The notes under the pieces were generated by a model. It was not told the origin of the DNA. It did not search any database and was given only the letters and a program-made list of their open reading frames with translations. 8,010 nucleotides of DNA from NCBI GenBank assembly GCA_002083475.1, contig LWDI01000048.1, forward strand, positions 1-8,010, read 5' to 3'. Shown here one piece after another: positions 1 to 6,561 of this stretch (position 1 is the stretch's first letter; the number at the start of each line of letters is the position of its first letter). Both the position numbers and the translations under genes were made by a program. Origin of the DNA: Proteobacteria bacterium SG_bin5. Its GTDB lineage: Bacteria > Pseudomonadota > Alphaproteobacteria > Sphingomonadales > Sphingomonadaceae.

Positions 1-231
1 GGCGGCGGGACGCGCGGGGGCGGCCGGCGCGGGCGCGGCGCGCGCTTCCTCGACCGGCGCCTCGCCCTCGCCCGGGCGCCCCAGGACGCGACGACGCTTG
101 ACCTCGACCACCACGGTGTTCGATCGACCATGGCTGAAGCTTTGCTTCACCTTGCCGGTTTCGACCGTGCGCTTCAGGCCCAGCGGCTGACGCATACCCA
201 GTTTCGGCTTTTCGTTATCGGTATCGCTCAT
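1..231 (-). CDS. infB: Translation initiation factor IF-2, N-terminal part (cut by window edge)
   Basis: The first 77 codons of IF-2, the GTPase that brings initiator tRNA to the 30S subunit and promotes subunit joining. The ATG at 229-231 opens a protein beginning MSDTDNEKPKLGMRQPLGLK, followed by a basic stretch with SHGRSNTVVVEVKRRR around residues 34-49. This is the characteristic IF-2 N-terminus of alphaproteobacteria. From about residue 60 it becomes Ala/Pro/Glu-rich, the low-complexity linker that separates the N-terminal module from the G domain in this lineage. The GTPase and C-terminal domains lie outside the window, so catalytic motifs cannot be checked. It starts 19 bases after the ylxR stop and is the last gene seen in the rimP operon. 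The Shine-Dalgarno is modest: AGGA at 247-250 is rather distant. Identification rests on the N-terminal sequence and operon position. Confidence 0.93.
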   Translation of the reverse strand, partial: MSDTDNEKPKLGMRQPLGLKRTVETGKVKQSFSHGRSNTVVVEVKRRRVLGRPGEGEAPVEEARAAPAPAAPARPAA

Positions 232-250
232 CGAGTCGCTCTAAAGTCCT

Positions 251-988
251 TCAATCATGCGCGTCTTGGGCCACAGCCGATGCGCCTTGCGAGGGGGTTT
301 CGCAAGCCGGGCTCACGGGCGGTGATCCGATAAAGTGCAACCAGCGGTCGAGCGCAGCGCGCAACCGCCGGGCCGCGCCGGGGTCGGTGATCCCAAGCGA
401 TACCACATTTTCGCGCCCCAGCGCCATCGACAATATAGGGCGCGCGAACGGCAGCACTAGCCCCTTGAGATCGCTGCCTTCCTGCTCGCTCCCCACGCGC
501 CACGCCTGATCGAGCCGGCGGCGGCCATCGGCGCCCGCGTCGCTTGCGTGGAGCAGCAGCGCGAGCCGGCCTTCGCGCGCGGCGCGCTCGATCCGCTCGC
601 CGCCGATCACCAGGGCGCCGGCTTTCGCCTCGAGCCCGAGCCGATCGCGAAACGCCTGCTCGAGCCCGCGCTCGATCCGGTCGGGCAGATCGGCGGGCAC
701 GGCGAAGTCGCTCGTCTTGAACGCGCGGGCGAGCGCGCCTTTCAGCTTGCCCTTGGCGAGCGCCGTTTCGAGCGCGGCGCGCGGCACCCCGATCCAGGCG
801 CCGCGCCCCGGCGCCTTGGCGCGCAGATCGGGCAACACCTGGCCATCGGGCGCGAGCACGAGGCGCACCAGGGCATGGCGCGCCGCCCGCTCGCCCGAGA
901 GGATGCAGCGGCGGATCGGGTCGTCGCCCCCCGCCGCATCGTCGCCCTCTTGAATTACCCCGCGCGTCTCATCGTTCGGAGTCCGCAT
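251..988 (-). CDS. ylxR: YlxR/RnpM-like RNA-binding protein (DUF448) with L7Ae-like domain
   Basis: 245-aa protein between nusA and infB. Residues about 24-95 match the YlxR (DUF448) fold: RRCILSGE at 26-33, a VRLVLAPDG strand, and GRGAWIGVPR at 61-70. Residues about 105-215 look like a ribosomal L7Ae-type RNA-binding domain (KAGALVIGGERIERA, then RPILSMALGRENVVSLGI). Fusion of DUF448 to an L7Ae-like domain in the nusA-infB operon is known in alphaproteobacteria. Single-domain Firmicute YlxR is about 90 aa and has been described as a modulator of RNase P (RnpM); carrying that role over to this protein is inference. The last 25 residues are polar and probably disordered. The start is fixed by an excellent Shine-Dalgarno, AGGAGGA, 5 bases before the ATG. 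The reading frame begins inside the end of nusA (20-base overlap), so expression is probably translationally coupled. Confidence 0.9.
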   Translation of the reverse strand: MRTPNDETRGVIQEGDDAAGGDDPIRRCILSGERAARHALVRLVLAPDGQVLPDLRAKAPGRGAWIGVPRAALETALAKGKLKGALARAFKTSDFAVPADLPDRIERGLEQAFRDRLGLEAKAGALVIGGERIERAAREGRLALLLHASDAGADGRRRLDQAWRVGSEQEGSDLKGLVLPFARPILSMALGRENVVSLGITDPGAARRLRAALDRWLHFIGSPPVSPACETPSQGASAVAQDAHD

Positions 989-2588
989 GCGCGTCCTCCT
1001 CGGGGGCTTCGTCGGCGAACCAATGCGCGCGGGCGGCCATGATGATCTCGTTGCCCTGCTCTTCGCTCAGGCCATATTCGGCGAGCACCCCGCCCTTGTC
1101 CTCGTTGCGCTCGCTGCGGCGCGGCTCGGCGTCGCCGCGGCGGCGCGGTTCGCTGCGCTTGCGCTGCACCAGCTCGTCGGTCGCGAGATCGGCGAGATCG
1201 TCGAGCGTCTTGATCCCCGCCTTGCCGAGCGTGACCAGCATCGCCTCGGTGAGATGCGGGATGTCGGCGAGCGCGTCCTCGACGCCCAAAGCGCGGCGTT
1301 CCTCGCGCGCGGCTTCCTCGCGGCGGTCGAGCGCTTCCTGCGCGCGGTTTTGCAACTCGGCGGCGATTTCCTCGTCGAGGCCCTCGATCGAGGCGATTTC
1401 CTCGAGCTCGACATAAGCCACTTCGTCGAGATTGCCGAAGCCTTCCGCGACCAGCAATTGCGCGAGCGTCTCGTCGACGTCGAGTTCGGTCTGGAACATT
1501 TCGGAGCGTTCGATGAATTCCTTCTGGCGCTTCTCGCTCGCGTCCGCCTCGGTCAAGATGTCGATCGCCTTGGCGGTGAGTTGGCTCGCGAGGCGCACAT
1601 TCTGCCCGCGCCGGCCGATCGCGAGGCTCAGCTGATCGTCGGGCACCACCACCTCGATCCGATCCTCTTCCTCGTCGAGCACGACGCGGCTGACGTTCGC
1701 CGGCTGGAGCGCGTTGACCACGAAAGTCGCGGTGTCGGGCGACCAGGGGATGATGTCGATCTTCTCGCCCTGCAATTCCTGCACCACCGCTTGCACGCGG
1801 CTGCCCTTCATGCCGACGCAGGCGCCGACCGGATCGATCGAGCTATCATGGCTGATCACGCCGATCTTGGCGCGGCTGCCCGGATCGCGCGCGGCGGCCT
1901 TGATCTCGATGATGCCGTCGTAAATTTCGGGCACTTCCTGCGCGAACAATTTCTTCATGAAATCGGGATGCGCGCGGCTGAGGAAAATCTGCGGCCCCCG
2001 ATTCTCGCGGCGCACCGACAGGATCAGCGAGCGCACCCGGTCGTTCACGCGCACCACTTCGCGCGGAATTTGCTGGTCGCGCCGGATCACGCCTTCGGCG
2101 CGGCCCAGATCGACGACGACATGGCCGAACTCGACGCGCTTCACCACGCCGGTGATGATCTCGCCGACGCGGTCCTTGAACTCCTCATATTGGCGCTCGC
2201 GCTCGGCGTCGCGGACCTTTTGGAAGATCACTTGCTTGGCGGCTTGCGCGGCGATGCGCCCGAATTCGATCGGCGGCAGCGGATCGACGATGAAATCGCC
2301 GACGGCGGCGCCCTTTTGCAGCTTTTGCGCGTCGACCACCGAGACTTGTTTGAAGAAATCATCGACCGCCTCGACGACTTCGACCACGCGCCACAGCCGC
2401 AGATCGCCGCTTTGCGGATCGAGTTTCGCGCGAATGTCGTTCTCCGCGCCATAGCGCGCGCGGGCGGCGCGCTGGATCGCGTCTTCCATCGCCTCGATCA
2501 CGATCATGCGATCGATCAGCTTTTCCTTGGCGACCGCGTCGGCGATCGCGATCAGCTCGGCCTTGTTGGCGGAAATGGCGGTGGCCAT
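969..2588 (-). CDS. nusA: Transcription termination/antitermination factor NusA
   Basis: 539-aa NusA, which binds RNA polymerase and nascent RNA in the cytoplasm and tunes pausing, termination and antitermination. Domains in order: RNAP-binding N-terminal domain about 1-135 (LIDRMIVIEAMEDAIQRAA); S1 domain about 140-205 (GEIITGVVKRVEFGHVVVDL, GRAEGVIRR); KH1 with a VGMKGSR loop at 258-264; KH2 with IGRRGQN at 324-330; then two helix-hairpin-helix C-terminal repeats, about 366-420 and 434 to the end. The second repeat is interrupted by a basic insert at about 475-499 before it resumes with LAEYGLSEEQGNEIIMAAR. The protein is longer than E. coli NusA (495 aa), partly because of that insert and an acidic tail. 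The ATG at 2586-2588 shares its A with the rimP stop (TGATG), and GAGG lies about 10 bases upstream. This is its standard place in the rimP-nusA-ylxR-infB operon, so identity is secure. Confidence 0.97.
   Translation of the reverse strand: MATAISANKAELIAIADAVAKEKLIDRMIVIEAMEDAIQRAARARYGAENDIRAKLDPQSGDLRLWRVVEVVEAVDDFFKQVSVVDAQKLQKGAAVGDFIVDPLPPIEFGRIAAQAAKQVIFQKVRDAERERQYEEFKDRVGEIITGVVKRVEFGHVVVDLGRAEGVIRRDQQIPREVVRVNDRVRSLILSVRRENRGPQIFLSRAHPDFMKKLFAQEVPEIYDGIIEIKAAARDPGSRAKIGVISHDSSIDPVGACVGMKGSRVQAVVQELQGEKIDIIPWSPDTATFVVNALQPANVSRVVLDEEEDRIEVVVPDDQLSLAIGRRGQNVRLASQLTAKAIDILTEADASEKRQKEFIERSEMFQTELDVDETLAQLLVAEGFGNLDEVAYVELEEIASIEGLDEEIAAELQNRAQEALDRREEAAREERRALGVEDALADIPHLTEAMLVTLGKAGIKTLDDLADLATDELVQRKRSEPRRRGDAEPRRSERNEDKGGVLAEYGLSEEQGNEIIMAARAHWFADEAPEEDAHADSER
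994..1000 (-). promoter_or_regulatory. Strong Shine-Dalgarno for ylxR inside the nusA 3' end
   Basis: Read on the minus strand this is AGGAGGA, followed by CGCGC and the ATG at 986-988. The site lies within the last codons of nusA and settles the choice of ylxR start, confirming the 20-base overlap between the genes. Confidence 0.8.
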
Positions 2589-3124
2589 CAGTCTTGATCC
2601 TCGGTTTCGATTTCTTGTTCGTCGGCGCCGGCGGCCGACAGGGGTTGAGTGGCGGCGATCAATCGGTCGGTGAGCAGCAATTTGGCGTCCTCGATCGCGC
2701 CCAAGGGGATGCGGTGCGTCACCCCTTGCGCATCGTCGAGCAGCACCTCCTCACCGTCGATGCCTGCGAGCCGCCCCTTGAATTGCTTACGCCCGTCGCG
2801 CTTCTCGGCGAGCGTGATCCGCGCTTCGTGCCCCGCCCAATCGGCATAATCGCGCGCGCGGGTGAGCGGGCGATCGATGCCCGGCGAGCTCACTTCGAGC
2901 CGATAGGCGTGCTCGATCGGGTCCTCGCGGTCGAGCAGATCGGAGAGGCGGTGCGAGAGCGCGGTGCAATCCTCGATCGTCAGCTGGCGGGTATCGGGCC
3001 GCTCGGCCATCACCTGCAACGTCGGATCGGCCTCACCGCCGAAGAATTTCACGCGCACCAGCGCGAAACCCAGCGCGCGCGCCTCGGGCTCGATCAACTG
3101 GTGCAGGCGGGCGAGATCGACCAT
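2588..3124 (-). CDS. rimP: Ribosome maturation factor RimP
   Basis: RimP assists 30S subunit assembly. With the ATG at 3122-3124 the protein is 178 aa: an N-terminal alpha/beta domain (LIEPEARALGFALVRVKF, then about to residue 85, with LEVSSPGIDRPL spanning roughly 76-87), a C-terminal SH3-like barrel about 88-155 (GRKQFKGRLAGIDGEEVLL), and an acidic tail (DEQEIETEDQD). The SSPGIDRPL motif is diagnostic. A TTG five codons upstream (3137-3139) would give 183 aa and has GAGG about 11 bases before it. I prefer the ATG because family members typically begin just before the xLxxLIEPE helix, although the ATG itself has only a purine-rich AAAGAAA ahead of it. The stop overlaps the nusA start by one base, implying coupled translation. 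First gene of the operon. Confidence 0.93.
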   Translation of the reverse strand: MVDLARLHQLIEPEARALGFALVRVKFFGGEADPTLQVMAERPDTRQLTIEDCTALSHRLSDLLDREDPIEHAYRLEVSSPGIDRPLTRARDYADWAGHEARITLAEKRDGRKQFKGRLAGIDGEEVLLDDAQGVTHRIPLGAIEDAKLLLTDRLIAATQPLSAAGADEQEIETEDQD

Positions 3125-3148
3125 TTTTTCTTTCGACAAAAGCTACGG

Positions 3149-3191
3149 TGCCTCGGCGCCGACCCCGTGGGGGCCGGCCTCGGCATTTTTT
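3149..3191 (+). terminator. Hairpin plus T-run in the rimP leader, terminator-like on the plus strand
   Basis: GCCG-a-CCCC (3158-3166) pairs with GGGG-c-CGGC (3170-3178) around a GTG loop. An outer TGCC/GGCA pair (3149-3152 with 3182-3185) encloses it, immediately followed by six T's (3186-3191) on the plus strand. An 8-base direct repeat GCCTCGGC (3150-3157 and 3177-3184) flanks the core. In the rimP mRNA (minus strand) the same bases form a GC-rich leader hairpin preceded by a run of A's. All called genes here are on the minus strand, so as a terminator it could only stop antisense transcription. A role as a leader structure is equally possible. Confidence 0.4.
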
Positions 3192-3214
3192 CACGATGTC
3201 GAGAAGGCACGAGG

Positions 3215-3243
3215 TTCATAACCCGCCGCGCCGCCGCGCGCAA
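3215..3243 (-). promoter_or_regulatory. Candidate sigma70-type promoter for the rimP operon
   Basis: On the minus strand TTGCGC (3238-3243) and TATGAA (3215-3220) are separated by exactly 17 bases. Transcription would start near 3208, giving a leader of about 85 bases before the rimP ATG. The site lies just past the stop of the upstream peptidase gene, where no clear terminator is seen, so read-through from that gene is also possible. Assigned by eye; GC-rich surroundings make chance matches fairly likely. Confidence 0.4.
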
Positions 3244-3255
3244 GCGGGCGCGTGA

Positions 3256-5208
3256 TCACGCCGGGTTATGCTTGTCGAGAAAGGCGCCGACGCGCTCGAG
3301 GAAATCGGTCTCGTTCGCGTCCTTCTCCAGCCCGTGGCCCTCGTCCTTATAGATGACATAGTCATGCGCCTTGCCCGCCTGGAGCAGCGCCTGGTGGAAT
3401 TTGGCCGATTGGCTCATCGGCACGTTATCATCGTCGCTGCCATGCGCGATCAGCAGCGGCATCGCCAGTTTCTGCGGCGCGAACAATGGCGAGACGTTCT
3501 TCAGATCGAAATCCTTCTCGCCCTGCACCTTGCTGCGCCAGCCGCGGAAATATTTGTCGGCGGCGAAGCTCTTGCGATCATAGCGCAGCATCGCGCCCAC
3601 GTCCGAAATGCCCGCGAAGCTGATCGCGCAGCGATAGAGATCCGGGCTCTTCACGCTCGCCCAGAGCGCCGCATAGCCGCCGAACGAGGCGCCCATGATG
3701 CACACCCGCTTGGCATCGACGATTCCTTGCGCGGCGAGCCATTTGGCGCCGTCGTCGATATCGTCCTGCATCGCCCGGCCCCATTGACCATAGCCCGCTT
3801 TCACATAAGCGACGCCATAACCCGTCGAGCCGCGATAATTGGGCTGGAGCACCGCATAGCCCTTGGCCGCCAGGAACTGCACCCAGGGATCATAGCCCCA
3901 GCTGTCGCGCACGAAGGGGCCGCCGTGGGGCATCACGATCAGCGGCAGATTCTTCTCGGGCTTGCCCACGGGCAAAGTGAGATAGGCGGGCACCTCCATC
4001 CCGTCGCGCGCGCGATAGGTGATCGCGCGCATCGGCGCGAGCTGCTTGTCCTGCATCTTCGGATAGGGAATGACCGCCAGATCGAGCGCGCGGCTCGCGC
4101 GATCATAGAGCATATATTCGGGCGGGCGATTCGCCGAGCTGCTCACCACTAGCATCCGCTGCCCATCGGCGCTGCGCGAGAAGACGCGGTTGGTGGCATC
4201 GAGCACCGCTTTGTCGAGCCCCGCCTGGATTTTCTTCATCTCGGGATCGAGCCAGGCGATGCGCGGTCGATCGTCGGTATATTGGATCGCGCGCGGCGTG
4301 CCGTCGGTGGCCCAGATCACGTCGTCGAGATCGACCTGGGGATGTTCCCACACCAATTCGCCGAGCGCGGCTTTCTTGAAATCATAACGATAGAGCCCCA
4401 GCCGCCCGCTTTTGCCGGTGGCGGTGGCATAGCCGATGTCGCTGCCGCTGATCGCGTGGAAATCATAGATATTGTCGTCGTCGCTAAACGTGCCGCTGAA
4501 CCAGCGCTTGAACCCATCGCCTTCTTTTTCGCGGTAGAGCATCCACCAACGGCCATTGTCGACGCCGGTCGCGGCGCGGATCACGCCGCGATCGTCGGCG
4601 AACCAATTCCACACATGCTCGCGCGATTCGACGACCGTCTTGTGCTTGGCGGTGGCGAGATCGAAGCGATGGACGCTGGGATATTCATAAGGCGTCGCCT
4701 GCATCGCGACGAGCACATAGTCGCCGGCGGGATCGACGAAGACGATGTCGTCGCCCAAAAAGCCCATTTGGCCGAGCGCCAGCCAAGAGAATTTGTGGCT
4801 CGCCAGATCGTACACCGCCAAGCGCGAGATATAGACCGGCTCGCCTTCGAATTCGCTGCTCGCCCCGAAGCTCAGCAATAGTCGCCCCGATCCCGCCCAG
4901 CGGAAGAAGCGCAGGCTTTGCTTGGCGGGCAGCGTGAAGCTGTCGATCTTGGACTCGCCGCCGCGCGTGATGGGGACGATCACGAGCCGCGCCTGGCCGT
5001 TCACCGTGGCGCGCGCGGCATAGCGCAGCCCATCGGGCGCGAGCTGGGGGAGTTCCATGAAGGGATTGGCGGCGAGATCGGCGGCGCTGGGCTTGGCGGT
5101 CGCGCCCGGTTGGGGCGCGGTCGCGGGCGGATTTTGCGCCGCCGCCGCCGCCGCCGCGATCACGGCCCCCGCCAACATCACCGTCAACCGCCCGAACGAC
5201 TTACGCAT
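3256..5208 (-). CDS. Secreted S9-family (prolyl oligopeptidase-type) serine peptidase
   Basis: 650-aa alpha/beta-hydrolase peptidase, predicted to be exported and to cleave oligopeptides in the periplasm. Residues 1-25 form a signal peptide: MRKSFGRLTV, then a hydrophobic, very Ala-rich core ending AAAAQ. Residues about 40-395 are repeated beta-blade-like segments, the propeller that gates substrate access in S9 enzymes. The catalytic domain follows at about 400-648: HGGP at 428-431 (oxyanion region), GASFGGY with nucleophile Ser508, HGSDDDNVP with probable acid Asp593, and DEGHGL with His625. The triad is complete. The GxSFGG context and single-domain order resemble acylaminoacyl/dipeptidyl peptidases (S9C); substrate specificity cannot be read from sequence. 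The ATG at 5206-5208 is chosen because the signal peptide begins there, with a G-rich stretch upstream; the frame stays open far upstream only as antisense of the next gene. Divergent from the sugar dehydrogenase and upstream of rimP on the same strand. Confidence 0.92.
   Translation of the reverse strand: MRKSFGRLTVMLAGAVIAAAAAAAQNPPATAPQPGATAKPSAADLAANPFMELPQLAPDGLRYAARATVNGQARLVIVPITRGGESKIDSFTLPAKQSLRFFRWAGSGRLLLSFGASSEFEGEPVYISRLAVYDLASHKFSWLALGQMGFLGDDIVFVDPAGDYVLVAMQATPYEYPSVHRFDLATAKHKTVVESREHVWNWFADDRGVIRAATGVDNGRWWMLYREKEGDGFKRWFSGTFSDDDNIYDFHAISGSDIGYATATGKSGRLGLYRYDFKKAALGELVWEHPQVDLDDVIWATDGTPRAIQYTDDRPRIAWLDPEMKKIQAGLDKAVLDATNRVFSRSADGQRMLVVSSSANRPPEYMLYDRASRALDLAVIPYPKMQDKQLAPMRAITYRARDGMEVPAYLTLPVGKPEKNLPLIVMPHGGPFVRDSWGYDPWVQFLAAKGYAVLQPNYRGSTGYGVAYVKAGYGQWGRAMQDDIDDGAKWLAAQGIVDAKRVCIMGASFGGYAALWASVKSPDLYRCAISFAGISDVGAMLRYDRKSFAADKYFRGWRSKVQGEKDFDLKNVSPLFAPQKLAMPLLIAHGSDDDNVPMSQSAKFHQALLQAGKAHDYVIYKDEGHGLEKDANETDFLERVGAFLDKHNPA
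5138..5158 (-). repeat. GCC trinucleotide run encoding poly-Ala of the peptidase signal peptide
   Basis: Six consecutive GCC units plus GCG on the plus strand, read as seven GGC/CGC-phase Ala codons (GCG/GCC in the minus frame) in the hydrophobic core of the signal peptide, residues about 17-24. Unit loss or gain would change the length of the signal core without shifting the frame. Confidence 0.6.
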
Positions 5209-5304
5209 TTCACGCCCCCCTCTTTTCCCCCCCGTGCGTTTAGCGCATGGAAGGCGCCGAAAAAAGTCGGCGCGCCCGAACGAGGCGAGCAAGGAGATGA
5301 TGAA
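5209..5304. promoter_or_regulatory. Divergent control region between peptidase and sugar dehydrogenase genes
   Basis: These 96 bases must hold the promoters of both divergent genes. They contain an inverted repeat, GCGCCGA (5254-5260) with TCGGCGC (5267-5273) around AAAAAG, near the middle. Also present are a C/T-rich tract at 5214-5233, which supplies the G-rich region ahead of the peptidase start, and the plus-strand Shine-Dalgarno AGGAG at 5292-5296. I see no convincing -35/-10 pair for either direction. The inverted repeat could be an operator or a leader hairpin. Confidence 0.45.
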
Positions 5305-6420
5305 ATGTTGCGCAAACGCCTGATTACGTGCGCCATCGTGCTTTTGGCCGGGTGTTCGGCGAGCGAGCGCGCAGGCGCGCAGGAGCCGGTGTTCAAGCGC
5401 GAGATCGTCGCCGATTTCGATTCCCCCTGGGCGATGACTTTCCTGCCCGACGGGCGGATGCTCGTCACCGAAAAGGCGGGGCAATTGCTGCTGGTGAGCG
5501 CCGACGGCAAGACGCGGCAGTCGGTCGCGGGCATCCCCATGGTCGATGCCGAGGGGCAAGGCGGGTTGATGGACGTGGTGCTCGCCCCCGGCTTCGCGAG
5601 CAACCGCCTGGTTTACTTCAGCTATTCGGCCAAGGGCGAAGGCGGCAAGGGCGTGATCCTGGCGCGCGGCAAGCTCGTCGAGCAAGGCGCGCCGCGCTTG
5701 GAAGGCGTGGAGACGCTCCACAGCGCCCACCCCTTCGTCCCCGGCAATGGCCATTATTCGGGCCGCATCGCTTTCTCGCCCGACGGCAAATATCTGTTCT
5801 ACACCAATGGCGAGCGCCAGAAATTCGATCCCGCGCAAGACCCCAAGGCGTCGCTCGGCAAAGTGCTGCGGCTGACGCTCGACGGCAAGCCCGCGCCGGG
5901 CAACCCGCTCGCCGCGCAAGGCTTCGATCCGGCGGTCTGGTCCTATGGCCATCGCAACCTGCTGGGGATCGCCTTCGACGCGAAGGGCAATTTGTGGGAA
6001 CAGGAAATGGGCCCGGCCGGCGGCGACGAGGTCAATCTGATCCTGCCGGGGCGCAATTACGGCTGGCCGCGCGTGTCGAACGGCAGCCATTATGACGGGC
6101 GCGACATCCCCGATCACAAACCGGGCGATGGCTATGAGGCGCCCAAGGTCTGGTGGAACCCGGTGATCTCGCCGGGCGGGCTGATGATCTATTCGGGCGC
6201 GATGTTCCCGCAGTGGCGCGGCGACGCCTTCATCGGTGGCTTGTCGAGCGAATCGCTGGTGCGCGTCGATCTCGACGGCACCAACGCGAAAAAGGGCGAT
6301 CAATGGCCGATGGGCGCGCGCATCCGCGAGGTGGAGCAAGGCCCGGACGGCGCGATCTGGCTGCTCGAGGACGGGCGGCAAGGCTCGACGGGGCGCCTGT
6401 TGAAGCTGACGCGGGGGTAG
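5305..6420 (+). CDS. PQQ-dependent sugar dehydrogenase lipoprotein (glucose/sorbosone dehydrogenase family)
   Basis: 371-aa six-bladed beta-propeller dehydrogenase of the GSDH (COG2133) family, related to E. coli YliI aldose sugar dehydrogenase, which uses PQQ to oxidise aldoses. Residues 1-17 are a lipoprotein signal, with basic MLRKR, a hydrophobic segment and lipobox LAGC (Cys17). The mature protein should be lipid-anchored in the cell envelope. Family landmarks in order: DSPWAMTFLPDGRMLVTEK (39-57), GQGGLMDVVLAPGF (85-98), GNGHYSGRIAFSPDG (147-161), in which His150 aligns with the catalytic base His, LGKVLRL (184-190), WSYGHRN (212-218), the cofactor-region EMGPAGGDEVNLI (234-246), NYGWP (251-255) and FPQWRGDAFIGGL (301-313). 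The ATG at 5305 is chosen over two out-of-frame ATGs just upstream because it opens the signal peptide and has AGGAG 8 bases before. No PQQ synthesis genes are nearby. The exact sugar is unknown. Confidence 0.92.
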   Translation: MLRKRLITCAIVLLAGCSASERAGAQEPVFKREIVADFDSPWAMTFLPDGRMLVTEKAGQLLLVSADGKTRQSVAGIPMVDAEGQGGLMDVVLAPGFASNRLVYFSYSAKGEGGKGVILARGKLVEQGAPRLEGVETLHSAHPFVPGNGHYSGRIAFSPDGKYLFYTNGERQKFDPAQDPKASLGKVLRLTLDGKPAPGNPLAAQGFDPAVWSYGHRNLLGIAFDAKGNLWEQEMGPAGGDEVNLILPGRNYGWPRVSNGSHYDGRDIPDHKPGDGYEAPKVWWNPVISPGGLMIYSGAMFPQWRGDAFIGGLSSESLVRVDLDGTNAKKGDQWPMGARIREVEQGPDGAIWLLEDGRQGSTGRLLKLTRG

Positions 6421-6459
6421 GATTGGGACAAACGGAACGCCTGTGCGGCCCCGGCTCCA

Positions 6460-6488
6460 TTGACATTTTCGCCCCCTTATGCCATATA
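6460..6488 (+). promoter_or_regulatory. Candidate sigma70-type promoter for a small RNA
   Basis: A perfect TTGACA (6460-6465) lies 17 bases before CATATA (6483-6488), part of the AT-rich run CATATATG. The -10 match is only partial, so the exact box is uncertain (TATATG at 6485 is an alternative). Transcription would begin near 6495. It points away from the finished dehydrogenase gene and toward three hairpins with no plus-strand reading frame of note, which suggests a non-coding transcript. Confidence 0.5.
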
Positions 6489-6495
6489 TGCCATA
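6479..6495 (+). repeat. Two direct copies of ATGCCATA over the -10 region
   Basis: ATGCCATA occurs at 6479-6486 and again at 6488-6495, period 9, covering the presumed -10 box and start site. It could be an operator pair for a regulator of the putative small RNA, or chance. Confidence 0.5.
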
Positions 6496-6552
6496 GGCCA
6501 GTATCGATGGCCACGAGCTAAAGGTGGCGCAACGGAACATTAGCGGCCTGCG

Positions 6553-6561
6553 CGCCACCTA
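6553..6561. repeat. 9-bp direct repeat, left copy
   Basis: CGCCACCTA, identical to 7342-7350. On the minus strand it reads TAGGTGGCG and contains the TAG stop of the orphan gene; it is also part of the descending arm of the sRNA's second hairpin. The two copies bracket the lower-GC segment and could be a target-site duplication or short attachment repeat, but no transposase, integrase or terminal inverted repeats are seen. Confidence 0.5.

Noticed and set aside
987..2597. 536-codon open frame on the plus strand covering nusA
   Set aside because: It is the antisense shadow of nusA, kept open by GC-biased codons. Its translation is repetitive in Ala/Asp/Leu/His with no domain, while nusA is unmistakable.
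3268..4152. 294-codon plus-strand frame and similar frames within the peptidase gene
   Set aside because: Shadow frames of the peptidase: no ribosome binding site, no recognisable motif, composition typical of antisense GC-rich frames.
4918..5304. Upstream extension of the sugar dehydrogenase frame to 500 aa
   Set aside because: This part is antisense to the peptidase N-terminus. The lipoprotein signal and Shine-Dalgarno place the start at 5305.
5209..6558. Extension of the S9 peptidase frame to 1100 aa
   Set aside because: The extra 450 residues are antisense to the sugar dehydrogenase gene and show no fold. The signal peptide and real start are at 5208.
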